Source: a virus
Reading direction: 5' to 3' (one strand)
Length of the DNA: 33,692 nt
Virus record (IMG/VR): IMGVR_UViG_3300037635_000457
Span: 1-33,692 of that record
Position numbers and translations under genes: made by a program. Each line of letters begins with the position of its first letter. Position 1 is the first letter of the stretch. The notes beneath the pieces were generated by a model. The model saw nothing but the letters and a program-made list of their open reading frames with translations. It was not told the origin of the DNA and made no database searches. Below, piece by piece: positions 8,434 to 15,308 of the stretch.

Positions 8434-9145
8434 CCCATCTTCTGCTGATAAATGGACTAATTGTCCAGGCATGCCAAAGTTAGCTGCGAAAGTTGACTAC
8501 CAGGTTGGCGTACCTGCGGCAGTAGGAACATTAATACACTCTATGACAGAGCAGCTGTTGAAGGGTTACATAGTAGATGTTAGTTTAGAAGACTATTGGT
8601 TAGGTAAAAAAGAATTAGTTGAGGATTTTGAAATAGAAGTAGATCAAGACATGATAGATTGCGCGAAAGTCTACGTTAATTATGTTCAAAATCGTACAAA
8701 AGAAATTGACGGGAGACTGCTTGTTGAACAAAAGGTTAGGCTGGAAGAGATTTCAGACAATCTATACGGTTATGCTGACGCGCTAATCGTAACCCCTAAG
8801 AGAATGTGCGTTATCGACCTTAAAACTGGTAAGTTTCCTGTCAGCCCAGACAACAACAAACAAGCAATGATATATGCCCTAGGCGCATTATCAAGATATG
8901 GTAGTGAAGACACAGAAATTGAGATTACTATCGTACAACCTAGAGCTACATGGGGCGGCGGCCCTATAAAAACATGGGTTACAACTGCTGAATATTTAGT
9001 AGATTGGGCCTACGATTTCTTACAGCCCGCTGTTAATGCGTGCGAAGAAGAAAATCCTGTATATGTATACGGGGATCACTGTCGCTGGTGCAACGCGAGA
9101 AGCATTTGCGATTTATATAAACAAAATAACAAGGAAAAAAAATGA
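8414..9145 (+). CDS. Cas4/RecB-like PD-(D/E)XK nuclease with Fe-S cysteines
   Basis: The 243-aa protein has the full RecB-family motif set: IHSMTEQ (His42), GYADALIV (Asp122), VIDLKTGK (Asp135, Lys137) and KQAMIYALG (Gln150). Cys17 in NCPGMP and the C-terminal trio Cys223, Cys226 and Cys232 form the four-cysteine staple that binds an iron-sulphur cluster in Cas4 and AddB. It matches the phage DUF2800 group. It probably degrades or processes DNA ends for recombination-dependent replication, together with the Sak4-like ATPase and SSB-like protein downstream. It overlaps the HTH gene by 20 bases. Confidence 0.8.
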   Translation: MKHALLSPSSADKWTNCPGMPKLAAKVDYQVGVPAAVGTLIHSMTEQLLKGYIVDVSLEDYWLGKKELVEDFEIEVDQDMIDCAKVYVNYVQNRTKEIDGRLLVEQKVRLEEISDNLYGYADALIVTPKRMCVIDLKTGKFPVSPDNNKQAMIYALGALSRYGSEDTEIEITIVQPRATWGGGPIKTWVTTAEYLVDWAYDFLQPAVNACEEENPVYVYGDHCRWCNARSICDLYKQNNKEKK

Positions 9146-9387
9146 GCAATAACGAAGAAGTAAAAACCTTTAGCTTTGAAGAGGGTGGACAAGAATATAA
9201 TCTTGACGATCTTAATGATGAGCAAGGTTTGTTGTATAACAAATTAGCAGTACTAGAAAAACAAAAAAATGAATTTGTTGGTAATGCTAATTTTGAAGTA
9301 GAGAAGCTTGACATATTAAGAGCTGAGTACTCAAGAAGACTAAAAGAGTCATTAGAAAACGAATCAGTAATTGAGGTGGCAGAATGA
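9142..9387 (+). CDS. small coiled-coil early protein
   Basis: An 81-aa acidic protein overlapping both neighbours by four bases (ATGA type). After a short N-terminal beta segment (TFSFEEGGQEYNLDDLNDEQ), almost all of it is predicted helix with heptad-like leucines (LLYNKLAVLEKQKNEF, then LDILRAEYSRRL). Similar small proteins (DUF6447-like, from memory) accompany phage recombination genes. Tight coupling to the nuclease and ATPase suggests a partner or assembly role; no function is assigned. Confidence 0.65.
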   Translation: MSNNEEVKTFSFEEGGQEYNLDDLNDEQGLLYNKLAVLEKQKNEFVGNANFEVEKLDILRAEYSRRLKESLENESVIEVAE

Positions 9388-10109
9388 GTCTAGCTGATAT
9401 ACGAAAAAAATCTAAGCAGAAACCACCACGAATTATCGTACATGGTGGACCAGCTGTTGGTAAAACATTCTTAGCTTCACAAACTAAAAACCCTATCTTA
9501 TTAGATGTCGAAGATGGTTTAGGTAAAATAGAAATGGACAACATTCGTTGTAAGACTTACCAAGACGTAATGGAAAATCTAAACGAGCTAGCCACCGAGG
9601 AACATGACTATAAAACAGTATGTATTGATTCTCTTGATTGGTTAGAGAATTTATTATGGGAAAAGGCTTGCCAGGACAACGGTTGGAAATCAATAGATCA
9701 ACCAAGTTTCGGAAAGGGCTATACCGAAACGCTTAACTACTGGCGCAAGTACATTGACGCTCTTAATGTATTAAGAGAAAAAGGTATGATGATATTCCAG
9801 ATATGCCACAGTGAAGTTAGAAAAGTAGAAGATCCTAGAATAGAGCCTTATGATAGGTACTCACTTAAATTGCATAGAAAAGCTGCGGCATTGTTGTTAG
9901 AACACTCAGACGCATGTTTCTTTGCAGCAAAAAAACTTGGCACTGTTAAGGTGCAAGGTAAAAGCGGCGGTATGACTACTAAAACTGTCAGCGGTGACAG
10001 AATTGTATACACCAATGAAGAGCCAGCTTTTTTAGCTAAAAACAGATACAACCTTCCAGATGAAATACCAATGGATTGGGAAACTATTAGAAAGGAGATG
10101 TTGAAATGA
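9384..10109 (+). CDS. Sak4-like RecA-fold ATPase
   Basis: The 241-aa protein has a Walker A GGPAVGKT (residues 21-28), an acidic DVEDGLG after strand 2, and a Walker B strand TVCIDSLD with Asp82. A conserved phage-type segment YWRKYIDALNVLREKG leads to ICHSE. This fits the AAA_24/Sak4 group, single-domain RecA-like proteins that promote single-strand annealing with a phage SSB. Its neighbours, a Cas4-like nuclease and an SSB-like protein, complete a recombination cassette. A DnaB-type helicase is unlikely because the protein is short and a full helicase lies downstream. Confidence 0.7.
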   Translation: MSLADIRKKSKQKPPRIIVHGGPAVGKTFLASQTKNPILLDVEDGLGKIEMDNIRCKTYQDVMENLNELATEEHDYKTVCIDSLDWLENLLWEKACQDNGWKSIDQPSFGKGYTETLNYWRKYIDALNVLREKGMMIFQICHSEVRKVEDPRIEPYDRYSLKLHRKAAALLLEHSDACFFAAKKLGTVKVQGKSGGMTTKTVSGDRIVYTNEEPAFLAKNRYNLPDEIPMDWETIRKEMLK

Positions 10110-10234
10110 ACGAAATAATTTTAAAAGAATACAACGAGTTTGATACTGGTGAAGATCCACAATACACAGATGGTTATTGTAACTACTGCGGATCTAAAGA
10201 GGATGACTGCGTTGAATATAAATGTTGGATATAA
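10106..10234 (+). CDS. 42-aa zinc-ribbon-like microprotein
   Basis: The ATG overlaps the previous stop (ATGA) and has a strong ribosome site (AAAGGAG). The product has CNYCG followed by two more cysteines (DDCVEYKCW), a CxxC...C....C pattern suggesting a small zinc-binding knuckle. The N-terminus is acidic. It lies between the recombination ATPase and the SSB-like gene, so a DNA-metabolism accessory role is plausible. The family is unknown to me. Confidence 0.6.
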   Translation: MNEIILKEYNEFDTGEDPQYTDGYCNYCGSKEDDCVEYKCWI

Positions 10235-10249
10235 CAGAGGAGAAAAATA

Positions 10250-10756
10250 ATGGACTTAAGTAAATATAATAATGTAAACCTAGAAACTGACGGCAAGGTT
10301 AGTTTAGAACCAAAAAGATACGTCTTGCACTATTACGGTGAAAAAGAAGGCTTGATAAGTAAGACCAACCCTAACTGGGAAGGTTATAGTATTAAGTTTG
10401 AAGTAGCTGATACTGGTCAAACTGTAGATGCTATGTTTCACATGCAGCATCAAAAAGAAAGCGTTGTAACAAACAGCTTAAAATCTTTGTTAGCTATGTG
10501 TAAAGCAATGGGCTTGCAAGAACTTCCAGATGACACTCAATCTGCTTTTATGGGTAAAAGTGTCACAGCTCTTATTAAACAAAAGCAAGACAGCATCTAT
10601 TTTGAAGTTGACCATGAGTGGGGAGAAACATGGAAACCCGCTAATGAAAAGAAAAAAACGGTAAGCGAAAAACCGATTGAAGCATCACCATCGGCTGCTG
10701 ATCTTGAAAAAATGGGATCAACAACGGTAGACGATGACGAAGACGCGCCGTTTTAG
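10250..10756 (+). CDS. SSB-like protein (DUF669-type)
   Basis: The 168-aa protein has a beta-rich body (RYVLHYYGEKEG, then YSIKFEVADTGQTVDAMFH), a helical middle and a low-complexity linker ending in the acidic tip TVDDDEDAPF. An acidic tail ending in Asp/Glu-Pro-Phe is the hallmark by which single-stranded DNA-binding proteins recruit partners. I infer a phage SSB that would coat DNA for the Sak4-like annealer and the primase-helicase. The ribosome site GAGGAG is strong. The OB fold is not proven from sequence alone. Confidence 0.6.
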   Translation: MDLSKYNNVNLETDGKVSLEPKRYVLHYYGEKEGLISKTNPNWEGYSIKFEVADTGQTVDAMFHMQHQKESVVTNSLKSLLAMCKAMGLQELPDDTQSAFMGKSVTALIKQKQDSIYFEVDHEWGETWKPANEKKKTVSEKPIEASPSAADLEKMGSTTVDDDEDAPF

Positions 10757-11129
10757 CCTCAAGGAAGATAGGCCCACGCTTTGTGGATATTGTAAATCCC
10801 CAGCTGGGCCATTTTTGTACGAAGATAACAACAACTGGATTGGAGCATGCTGTATGGCTCATTTAGACAAAATTAAAGAAGGCAAACGCCTTCCAAATAA
10901 GGCGCAACTTAATGACATTGGTACCGAGTACGCTATAGCATCCACCAAAGACTTATATAAAAAATTATTAATTGCTAACAAAGAAAATCCATTACACAAA
11001 TGGAAACGTGAAGATAGAAAAAAAGTATTTGTTTCAATTATTAGAGAATATCTAAACTGGGCTAACGCCAGAGCCAAAGAAGATGATGAGAGAGCTTTAA
11101 ATGGATCTAAAAAAATACTGCAACGATAG
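10734..11129 (+). CDS. early protein with N-terminal cysteine knuckle
   Basis: A 131-aa basic protein overlapping the SSB-like gene by 23 bases and the primase-helicase by 29. Residues about 16-45 carry CGYC and a downstream ACC..H, compatible with a zinc site; the remainder is helical and lysine-rich (LHKWKREDRKKVFVSIIREY). The zinc site next to a primase gene invites comparison with a detached primase zinc-binding domain, but the spacing is not canonical. Function is unassigned. Confidence 0.6.
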   Translation: MTKTRRFSLKEDRPTLCGYCKSPAGPFLYEDNNNWIGACCMAHLDKIKEGKRLPNKAQLNDIGTEYAIASTKDLYKKLLIANKENPLHKWKREDRKKVFVSIIREYLNWANARAKEDDERALNGSKKILQR

Positions 11130-12930
11130 AAACATATTATTTGAAACAAAAAACAAAGAAACAAAAACAATAAATGATTTAATGAATGAGATGCAGGCGC
11201 AAGGCTTGCAGGTAAATCATTTACAAGCGTCTGGAGAAATAGTCAGAGTACCCACAGCGTTACCAGGAATGAAGCCAGACTTAGGTGGCGCTAGATCAGG
11301 CTGGTATGTAGTCAATACATTCAATGGCCATCACTTTGCCACTTATGGTAATTGGAAGACTGGTTTTGAGGGTAAGTGGAGTTCTGTTAGTTCCTCTACA
11401 TTAAGCCAGGTTGATAGAGAAGCCTTACAGAAAAAAATGGAGCAGGCTGCGAAAGAAGAGAGTATTAAGCGGAAGGCTAGGCAGGATGAGGTGGCTATAG
11501 AGATAAGGGAAAAATTTGATAAATGTCAAAATGTTATTGAACATGAATATCTCACGAATAAAAAGGTTAAAAACTATGGGTTGAAACAATCGTACGATAG
11601 CTTGATTGTTCCCGTGTATTCTACTACAGGTCAGATAAGATCTATACAGTATATCGATAAAAAAGGTAACAAAAAGTTTGCTTCATCGTCAGAAATTAAA
11701 GGTAATGTATTTTTAATTGGAACTACATTCAATGAACTAGCAAGTTGTGAAAAGTTGATAGTAGCTGAAGGTTACTCAACATCCGCAACAATATATGAAG
11801 CTACCCAAATTCCCGTGGCTTGCGTTTTTAGTGCCAATTTTACATTGGATGCAGTCTCTAAATTTCGCAGGTTAACGGGTGCTAGAATTATTTTGGCTTT
11901 GGACCATGATGACAATGGAGTGGGCGAAAAGAAAGCCCAGGAATGTGCAACTGCAATACCCAACGTGGCCGTGCGTCTGCCCAGCGAACGTGGTGATTAC
12001 AATGATTTATATCTAAGGCATGGTTTAGATAAAGTTAAAGCTGAACTCATGGACCACAAGTTAGGCATACAAAAATACGCGATCAGAAACCTAGTCGGTA
12101 AGCCAGAACCACAAAAATTTTTAGTGGATGGATTAATACCAATGGGTAAACCTGGACTGTTAGCAGCGTCAGGTGGCGTTGGAAAGTCTTTGAGTGTAAT
12201 TCAACTGGCATTAAGAATAGCTTGCGGTGGTGGCCGTTGGTGGGGTAAAGATGTTAAGGAACATGGAAACGTAATTTTGTTTTCAGCTGAAGATGATATA
12301 CCAGAGATCCACAGAAGATTAGATCTATTAGATCCAAACGGCAACAGGTTTAAAAGTGAATATGATGTTTATATTTTTCCAGTTCCAGAGCAAAAAGAAC
12401 CAATGATATTGTTAAAGGAAGAGGGCGTCACTCAGCTTGCACAAGATTTGGTTGAGGAGCTGCAAGTTATACCAGATTTAAAGTTGGTTTGTTTTGATCC
12501 GCTCCAGGCATTCACTACTGGTAACGTATCAAGCAGTAACGAGGCGGGACAGCTTTGGGGATCTTACTGTGCAAACATCAGCGCAAGGTTAAACTGTTGC
12601 ACGCTAACTATTCACCACTTAAATAAACAAGGCTTGACTGTGGACTCAGATGATTCAATGGTTCAGAGAACCAGCGTGCGCGGCGCATCGTCACTCGTGG
12701 ACTCAATAAGATTTGTTCTTGTAATGGCACTGGCAAGTGTTGAGGATTGTGAAAGGATTTGTGAAGAGCAACATGTGCCTTACGATAGAATGGCGGTGGT
12801 TAGAGGCGCGCTAGTAAAATCCAACAGCGGAGGCGTAGACTATTCCTCTAAAACATTATTCAGACGCAACGGTGTGTTAGAGCCATTAAATGAACCGCTA
12901 GATACCAGTAATTTATATGACAATTTTTAA
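11101..12930 (+). CDS. TOPRIM primase - RepA-type helicase fusion
   Basis: A 609-aa two-domain replication enzyme. Residues about 30-320 are primase-like, with the TOPRIM glutamate motif VAEGYSTSATI (Glu223) and ALDHDDNG (Asp268, Asp270, Asp271). Residues about 330-590 are a RecA-fold helicase: Walker A ASGGVGKS (356-363), FSAEDD after strand 2 and Walker B LVCFDPLQAF (Asp466). The helicase half resembles the hexameric RepA of IncQ plasmids (AAA_25 class) rather than DnaB or T7 gp4. No zinc-binding domain is visible at the N-terminus. It would unwind and prime the phage DNA and lies directly upstream of the candidate origin. Confidence 0.85.
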   Translation: MDLKKYCNDRNILFETKNKETKTINDLMNEMQAQGLQVNHLQASGEIVRVPTALPGMKPDLGGARSGWYVVNTFNGHHFATYGNWKTGFEGKWSSVSSSTLSQVDREALQKKMEQAAKEESIKRKARQDEVAIEIREKFDKCQNVIEHEYLTNKKVKNYGLKQSYDSLIVPVYSTTGQIRSIQYIDKKGNKKFASSSEIKGNVFLIGTTFNELASCEKLIVAEGYSTSATIYEATQIPVACVFSANFTLDAVSKFRRLTGARIILALDHDDNGVGEKKAQECATAIPNVAVRLPSERGDYNDLYLRHGLDKVKAELMDHKLGIQKYAIRNLVGKPEPQKFLVDGLIPMGKPGLLAASGGVGKSLSVIQLALRIACGGGRWWGKDVKEHGNVILFSAEDDIPEIHRRLDLLDPNGNRFKSEYDVYIFPVPEQKEPMILLKEEGVTQLAQDLVEELQVIPDLKLVCFDPLQAFTTGNVSSSNEAGQLWGSYCANISARLNCCTLTIHHLNKQGLTVDSDDSMVQRTSVRGASSLVDSIRFVLVMALASVEDCERICEEQHVPYDRMAVVRGALVKSNSGGVDYSSKTLFRRNGVLEPLNEPLDTSNLYDNF

Positions 12931-12938
12931 TAACCATA

Positions 12939-13019
12939 GGGAGTGTTAGGGACATACCTTGAGTAAGTTAGGGACATACCTTGAGTAAGTTAGGGACATA
13001 ACTCTAGTAGAACACTCCC
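12939..13019. repeat. three iteron-like direct repeats inside a 9-bp inverted repeat
   Basis: Three tandem 22-bp units begin at 12945, 12967 and 12989, each opening with GTTAGGGACATA. The first two are identical over all 22 bases and the third diverges in its second half. The array is bracketed by a perfect inverted repeat, GGGAGTGTT (12939-12947) and AACACTCCC (13011-13019). The 22-bp spacing places each unit about two helical turns apart, as in plasmid iterons bound by an initiator. The array sits between the primase-helicase and a small winged-helix gene, which supports an origin or autoregulatory role. Confidence 0.8.
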
Positions 13020-13027
13020 ATATATCC

Positions 13028-13044
13028 GTATAATAAAATTATAC
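13028..13044. repeat. 17-bp AT-rich palindrome next to the iterons
   Basis: GTATAAT-AAA-ATTATAC is a perfect 7-bp inverted repeat with a three-base centre, in an AT-rich stretch just downstream of the iterons. It could be a melting element of an origin, an operator, or the -10 region (TATAAT at 13029-13034) of the downstream gene. No good -35 is seen 17 bases upstream. Confidence 0.55.
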
Positions 13045-13049
13045 ATAGA

Positions 13050-13081
13050 GAAAGCGAACCCCTTGAGGGGGTTCAGCTTTC
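13050..13081 (+). other. long hairpin before the winged-helix gene
   Basis: GAAAGC plus GAACCCC (13050-13062) pairs with GGGGTTC (13068-13074) and GCTTTC (13076-13081), giving a 13-bp stem with one bulged A and a five-base loop. There is no following U-run, so an intrinsic terminator is unlikely. It ends 14 bases before the ATG at 13096, so it may be a replication structure (single-strand initiation or initiator site) or a translational control element. Confidence 0.6.
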
Positions 13082-13095
13082 AAGAGAGAGGAAAT

Positions 13096-13530
13096 ATGTA
13101 CAAAAGATTTAAACCTGTAAGCAAAGATCACTGGTGGATCACGGCACACACGAGCGAGCGGGAGCGCGCGGGAGTGTTTGTCCCGTTAGAGCTAGCAAGA
13201 CGCGAGGGTGATTTTGTAAGAGCCAGGGGAGTGGTTTGGGATTGGTACAGGCGTGAGTGCGGGAGAACGGATTTGTCAGTAAGTGCCAAATTGATTCTCT
13301 GGTCCGTGTGCGAGCGGTGGAGATATGAAACCTGGAGCAGCCATGATGCGATTAGTTATTATGCAAAGATGACTGGTGTTAATAGGAAAACATCTGGGCG
13401 AGCTATGACTGAGCTGATAGACAAAGAGGTGGTCTGGTGTGTGTTAGAGGGTGAGCAGAAGCGATTAAGGAAGTCGCAGCCTGGTGGTAAGAAGCATTTT
13501 TTATTAGTGGGGTTAGTGGATCTTCTGTAG
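13096..13530 (+). CDS. winged-helix replication-initiator-like protein
   Basis: I start at the ATG at 13096, which has AGAGAGGA upstream, rather than the in-frame TTG at 13063 that lies inside the hairpin loop. The 144-aa basic protein has a helix-turn-helix region (LSVSAKLILWSVCERW, then DAISYYAKMTGVNRKTSGRAMTELIDKEVVW, about residues 65-125) like phage/plasmid replication proteins. The base composition is unlike its neighbours: 38 of 60 bases at 13141-13200 are G or C, suggesting recent transfer. With iterons directly upstream and a RepA-like helicase before them, an initiator or autoregulator role is likely but inferred. Confidence 0.6.
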   Translation: MYKRFKPVSKDHWWITAHTSERERAGVFVPLELARREGDFVRARGVVWDWYRRECGRTDLSVSAKLILWSVCERWRYETWSSHDAISYYAKMTGVNRKTSGRAMTELIDKEVVWCVLEGEQKRLRKSQPGGKKHFLLVGLVDLL

Positions 13531-13603
13531 GTGAACGCACACGGAAGGTTGTTGAGGAGGGGGAGTATCCCGTGCGCGCTCGTGGATGGATTAATCTAAA
13601 AGA

Positions 13604-13732
13604 TCAACCCGTCTTATCTTTGTTCTTACCTGTTTCTTTTTTCTTTTTACGTTTACCAAATATTCTATCAAATTCTGACTCGTATTTCTTACGGTCTGGT
13701 ATTGGTCTTGGTCTGCTGCCCTTGCCCGCCAT
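13604..13732 (-). CDS. 42-aa basic phage microprotein
   Basis: Minus-strand ORF with a clear ribosome site (GAGGAG). The product starts MAGKGSRPRPIPDRKKYESE and continues FDRIFGKRKKKKE, a pattern I recognise from short conserved phage proteins (GS.PRP..D...YE..FD.IFGK). It is strongly basic. It is the last gene of the minus-strand block and faces the winged-helix gene, with 73 bases between the two stops. The function is unknown. Confidence 0.7.
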   Translation of the reverse strand: MAGKGSRPRPIPDRKKYESEFDRIFGKRKKKKETGKNKDKTG

Positions 13733-13735
13733 TAG

Positions 13736-13918
13736 TTACTCCTCGTTAATTAAGTGATTATATCTTTTATCTTTTTTAAAAGCTGTATAAAGCTTAGATC
13801 TATCGTCTTTAGATACTATTTTTAATAGCTTCTCTGGTGTCAAGCCGTTGTTCCAACCAGAAATGTTTTTCAAGCCGTACTTTTCTCTCATTTGTCTCAT
13901 TATCTCTTCTGTGTTCAT
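13736..13918 (-). CDS. 60-aa minus-block protein
   Basis: I prefer the ATG at 13918 (MNTEEIMRQMREKYGL), preceded by AAGG with a seven-base spacer, over the upstream ATG at 13939, which has no ribosome site and lies inside the previous gene. The 60-aa product is charged and mostly helical (LTPEKLLKIVSKDDRSKLYTAF), with no cysteine or membrane segment. It begins one base after the neighbouring stop and is part of a chain of abutting microgenes. No family is recognised. Confidence 0.55.
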   Translation of the reverse strand: MNTEEIMRQMREKYGLKNISGWNNGLTPEKLLKIVSKDDRSKLYTAFKKDKRYNHLINEE

Positions 13919-13919
13919 T

Positions 13920-14102
13920 CTAAAGCCTTGTAACGCCATGTTTGTCTACATAGGCTATGTTGTCCTTGTCTGTGTCTTTAAGCAACCACGCGCCTTCTGT
14001 GTTCGTTTTAGAGGCTTTCTTTGAAATGTAGGTATTACTTCCTGTAATTCCATTGTCTACCATGTGCGCTCTGTATTTTGCGTATGCCTGGTCAAATGTC
14101 AT
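13920..14102 (-). CDS. 60-aa minus-block protein
   Basis: A 60-aa protein starting MTFDQAYAKYRAHMVDNG, with an AAGG ribosome site seven bases upstream. Its ATGA start overlaps the stop of the preceding 31-aa microgene. The N-terminal half is helical and the C-terminal half beta-like (GAWLLKDTDKDNIAYVDKHG). It is soluble and near neutral. There are no motifs I can name; position and coupling mark it as a genuine phage accessory gene. Confidence 0.6.
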   Translation of the reverse strand: MTFDQAYAKYRAHMVDNGITGSNTYISKKASKTNTEGAWLLKDTDKDNIAYVDKHGVTRL

Positions 14103-14194
14103 AGTCTTGCCTTAAATAGTTGAATTAGTAAATCTAATTGTTTATTGGTTAAATGTCTTAAATGCTGCGGGATCTTGCGCCTGTCAATCTTCAT
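14099..14194 (-). CDS. 31-aa basic microprotein
   Basis: The ORF starts at an ATG with AGGA seven bases upstream and ends in a TGA overlapping the next ATG. The product, MKIDRRKIPQHLRHLTNKQL and eleven more residues, is a single basic amphipathic helix after an N-terminal Arg/Lys cluster. It fills a gap that would otherwise break an otherwise gap-free minus operon. Ribosome site, coupling and lack of alternative explanation support it. Confidence 0.5.
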   Translation of the reverse strand: MKIDRRKIPQHLRHLTNKQLDLLIQLFKARL

Positions 14195-14203
14195 GTACTG
14201 GTC

Positions 14204-14293
14204 CTAGTTCTTTAAGAAATGATTAATTAAATATGAACCGTGCCAAGCTTTACGCCTGGCTGGTTTTCTGAATAGTTTTTTTAATAAGTTCAT
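14204..14293 (-). CDS. 29-aa cationic microprotein
   Basis: The start codon overlaps the stop of the upstream gene (TAATG), with GGGAGG seven bases before it. The product begins MNLLKKLFRKPARRKAWHGS and is very basic with an amphipathic start, so membrane or nucleic-acid binding is conceivable. It is nine bases from the next microgene. The perfect start-stop overlap and strong ribosome site are the evidence; no family is known to me. Confidence 0.5.
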   Translation of the reverse strand: MNLLKKLFRKPARRKAWHGSYLINHFLKN

Positions 14294-14514
14294 TACACTA
14301 CCTCCCAAATAATTTTAGCACCCACAACACCAGCATACTTGCCACCTTCCATTGTGACATCGTAGCCGTCTTCATAGGTGTAGTAGACTCTGTTTCTACC
14401 ATAGGCATCCCAACCAGTAATAGTAACAGTTTCATCCCTGAATGTTTTTACCTTATCACCAATGTTTATTGGCGCACCCGTTTTTTCATCAACCAACTTA
14501 GTTACTGTCGTCAT
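14293..14514 (-). CDS. small beta-rich phage protein (DUF7241-like)
   Basis: I choose the ATG at 14514 because GGAGG lies six bases upstream; the longer frame to 14541 starts without a ribosome site. The 73-aa product reads MTTVTKLVDEKTGAPINIGD, then a VTITGWDAYGRNRVYY segment and a KIIWEVV end. This resembles a conserved short phage family with a KOW/SH3-like strand pattern. It is the first gene after the internal minus-strand promoter. Its role is unknown. Confidence 0.7.
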   Translation of the reverse strand: MTTVTKLVDEKTGAPINIGDKVKTFRDETVTITGWDAYGRNRVYYTYEDGYDVTMEGGKYAGVVGAKIIWEVV

Positions 14515-14550
14515 TATTTCCTCCTTATTTAACAACCTCATTACCCTATA

Positions 14551-14578
14551 ATTATAACATTATATATGCACATGTCTA
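14551..14578 (-). promoter_or_regulatory. sigma70-like promoter for the minus-strand microgenes
   Basis: On the minus strand, TAGACA (14573-14578) and TATAAT (14551-14556) are separated by 16 bases. The -10 is a perfect consensus about 37 bases upstream of the ATG at 14514. It would drive the six genes from 14514 down to 13604 independently of the HAD-phosphatase gene upstream. Confidence 0.6.
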
Positions 14579-14583
14579 CTCTT

Positions 14584-15051
14584 TTACACTATTAATTCAA
14601 GTTTTCTTATGGTGTCCTGGGCTTCTTTGTGTAAGATCCCAATACCACCAGCTTGTATCCAGGCGTTGATGTTGTCCGCTCTATCATCAATTAATATGTG
14701 ATCCTCCCTGGCATAAGCTGCTTTATGTTTGCCTTTGATGGTGCATGTTACAAGTACTCCTGGATCAATATGTTTACCAATCCAAAAGTTCTTATCAGCT
14801 GCAACTCTTTTTCTATTGACATCACCTGTTGCTGTTAGGATCTCCCAGTACAGGCCAGTATCCTTGATGTATTTAATTAGAGCTGGAGTACCTGGTAACA
14901 CTGGTAACTCTAAAAACAAACCTTTATCACTTAGTTCCTTTTTTCTAAAGTCATACATGTTTGGATCTAAAGGGCCGTTTAAAAACTTTGGCCCTTCTAC
15001 TCCTTTGATAAAGTCAGCTAGTACTCCGTCCATATCAACAAATATCTTCAT
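14584..15051 (-). CDS. 5'(3')-deoxyribonucleotidase (HAD superfamily)
   Basis: The 155-aa protein begins MKIFVDMDGVLADF, giving the nucleophile and acid/base pair Asp6/Asp8 of HAD motif I. LTATGD (about 72-77) supplies motif II, a Lys-rich segment near 107-110 motif III and ILIDDRADN (Asp122, Asp123) motif IV. Length and motifs match the NT5C-type 5'(3')-deoxyribonucleotidases common in phages, which dephosphorylate dNMPs and may trim nucleotide pools. GGAGGG precedes the ATG, and the start overlaps the previous stop (ATGA). Confidence 0.8.
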   Translation of the reverse strand: MKIFVDMDGVLADFIKGVEGPKFLNGPLDPNMYDFRKKELSDKGLFLELPVLPGTPALIKYIKDTGLYWEILTATGDVNRKRVAADKNFWIGKHIDPGVLVTCTIKGKHKAAYAREDHILIDDRADNINAWIQAGGIGILHKEAQDTIRKLELIV

Positions 15052-15308
15052 GCAATTCCCTCCACATATCTGGTCATTTTATCTTTTGGTATTTCCTTGT
15101 GTATCCAGTCAATAACCATTGGATCTTCTTTGACCTCTTTGTAAGTATTCATAAACATGTAAGCGTCACAGTCTTCCTCTAGGTAAACTTTGTTACCCAT
15201 TTGATAGCTGAACGGGCTGATCTTGTTGGCTATGCCTAGATCTTCTAGTTCTTTGTGTTTGACAACCAGGTATCCATGGCTGCCTGTTATGTAGAATTTA
15301 TATTCCAT
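15048..15308 (-). CDS. 86-aa conserved-type phage protein
   Basis: The protein starts MEYKFYITGSHGYLVVKHKE with a strong AGGAGG ribosome site. The first half looks like a small beta sheet with an HGYL turn; the second is helical and acidic (CDAYMFMNTYKEVKED). Similar short 'GHGYL.V' proteins occur in phage accessory regions. The start overlaps the preceding stop and the end overlaps the HAD gene, so it is translationally coupled. Function is unknown. Confidence 0.65.
   Translation of the reverse strand: MEYKFYITGSHGYLVVKHKELEDLGIANKISPFSYQMGNKVYLEEDCDAYMFMNTYKEVKEDPMVIDWIHKEIPKDKMTRYVEGIA

Noticed and set aside
12939-13019. Repeats considered as a CRISPR array
   Set aside because: The 22-bp units are directly adjacent with no spacers and no cas genes are nearby; iteron-like is the better description.
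13050-13081. Hairpin considered as an intrinsic terminator for the primase-helicase transcript
   Set aside because: No U-run follows and the hairpin sits right before a good ribosome site and start codon.
13572-13757. 61-aa plus-strand ORF
   Set aside because: Antisense to the recognised 42-aa basic microprotein at 13604-13732; no ribosome site and shadow-like hydrophobic composition.
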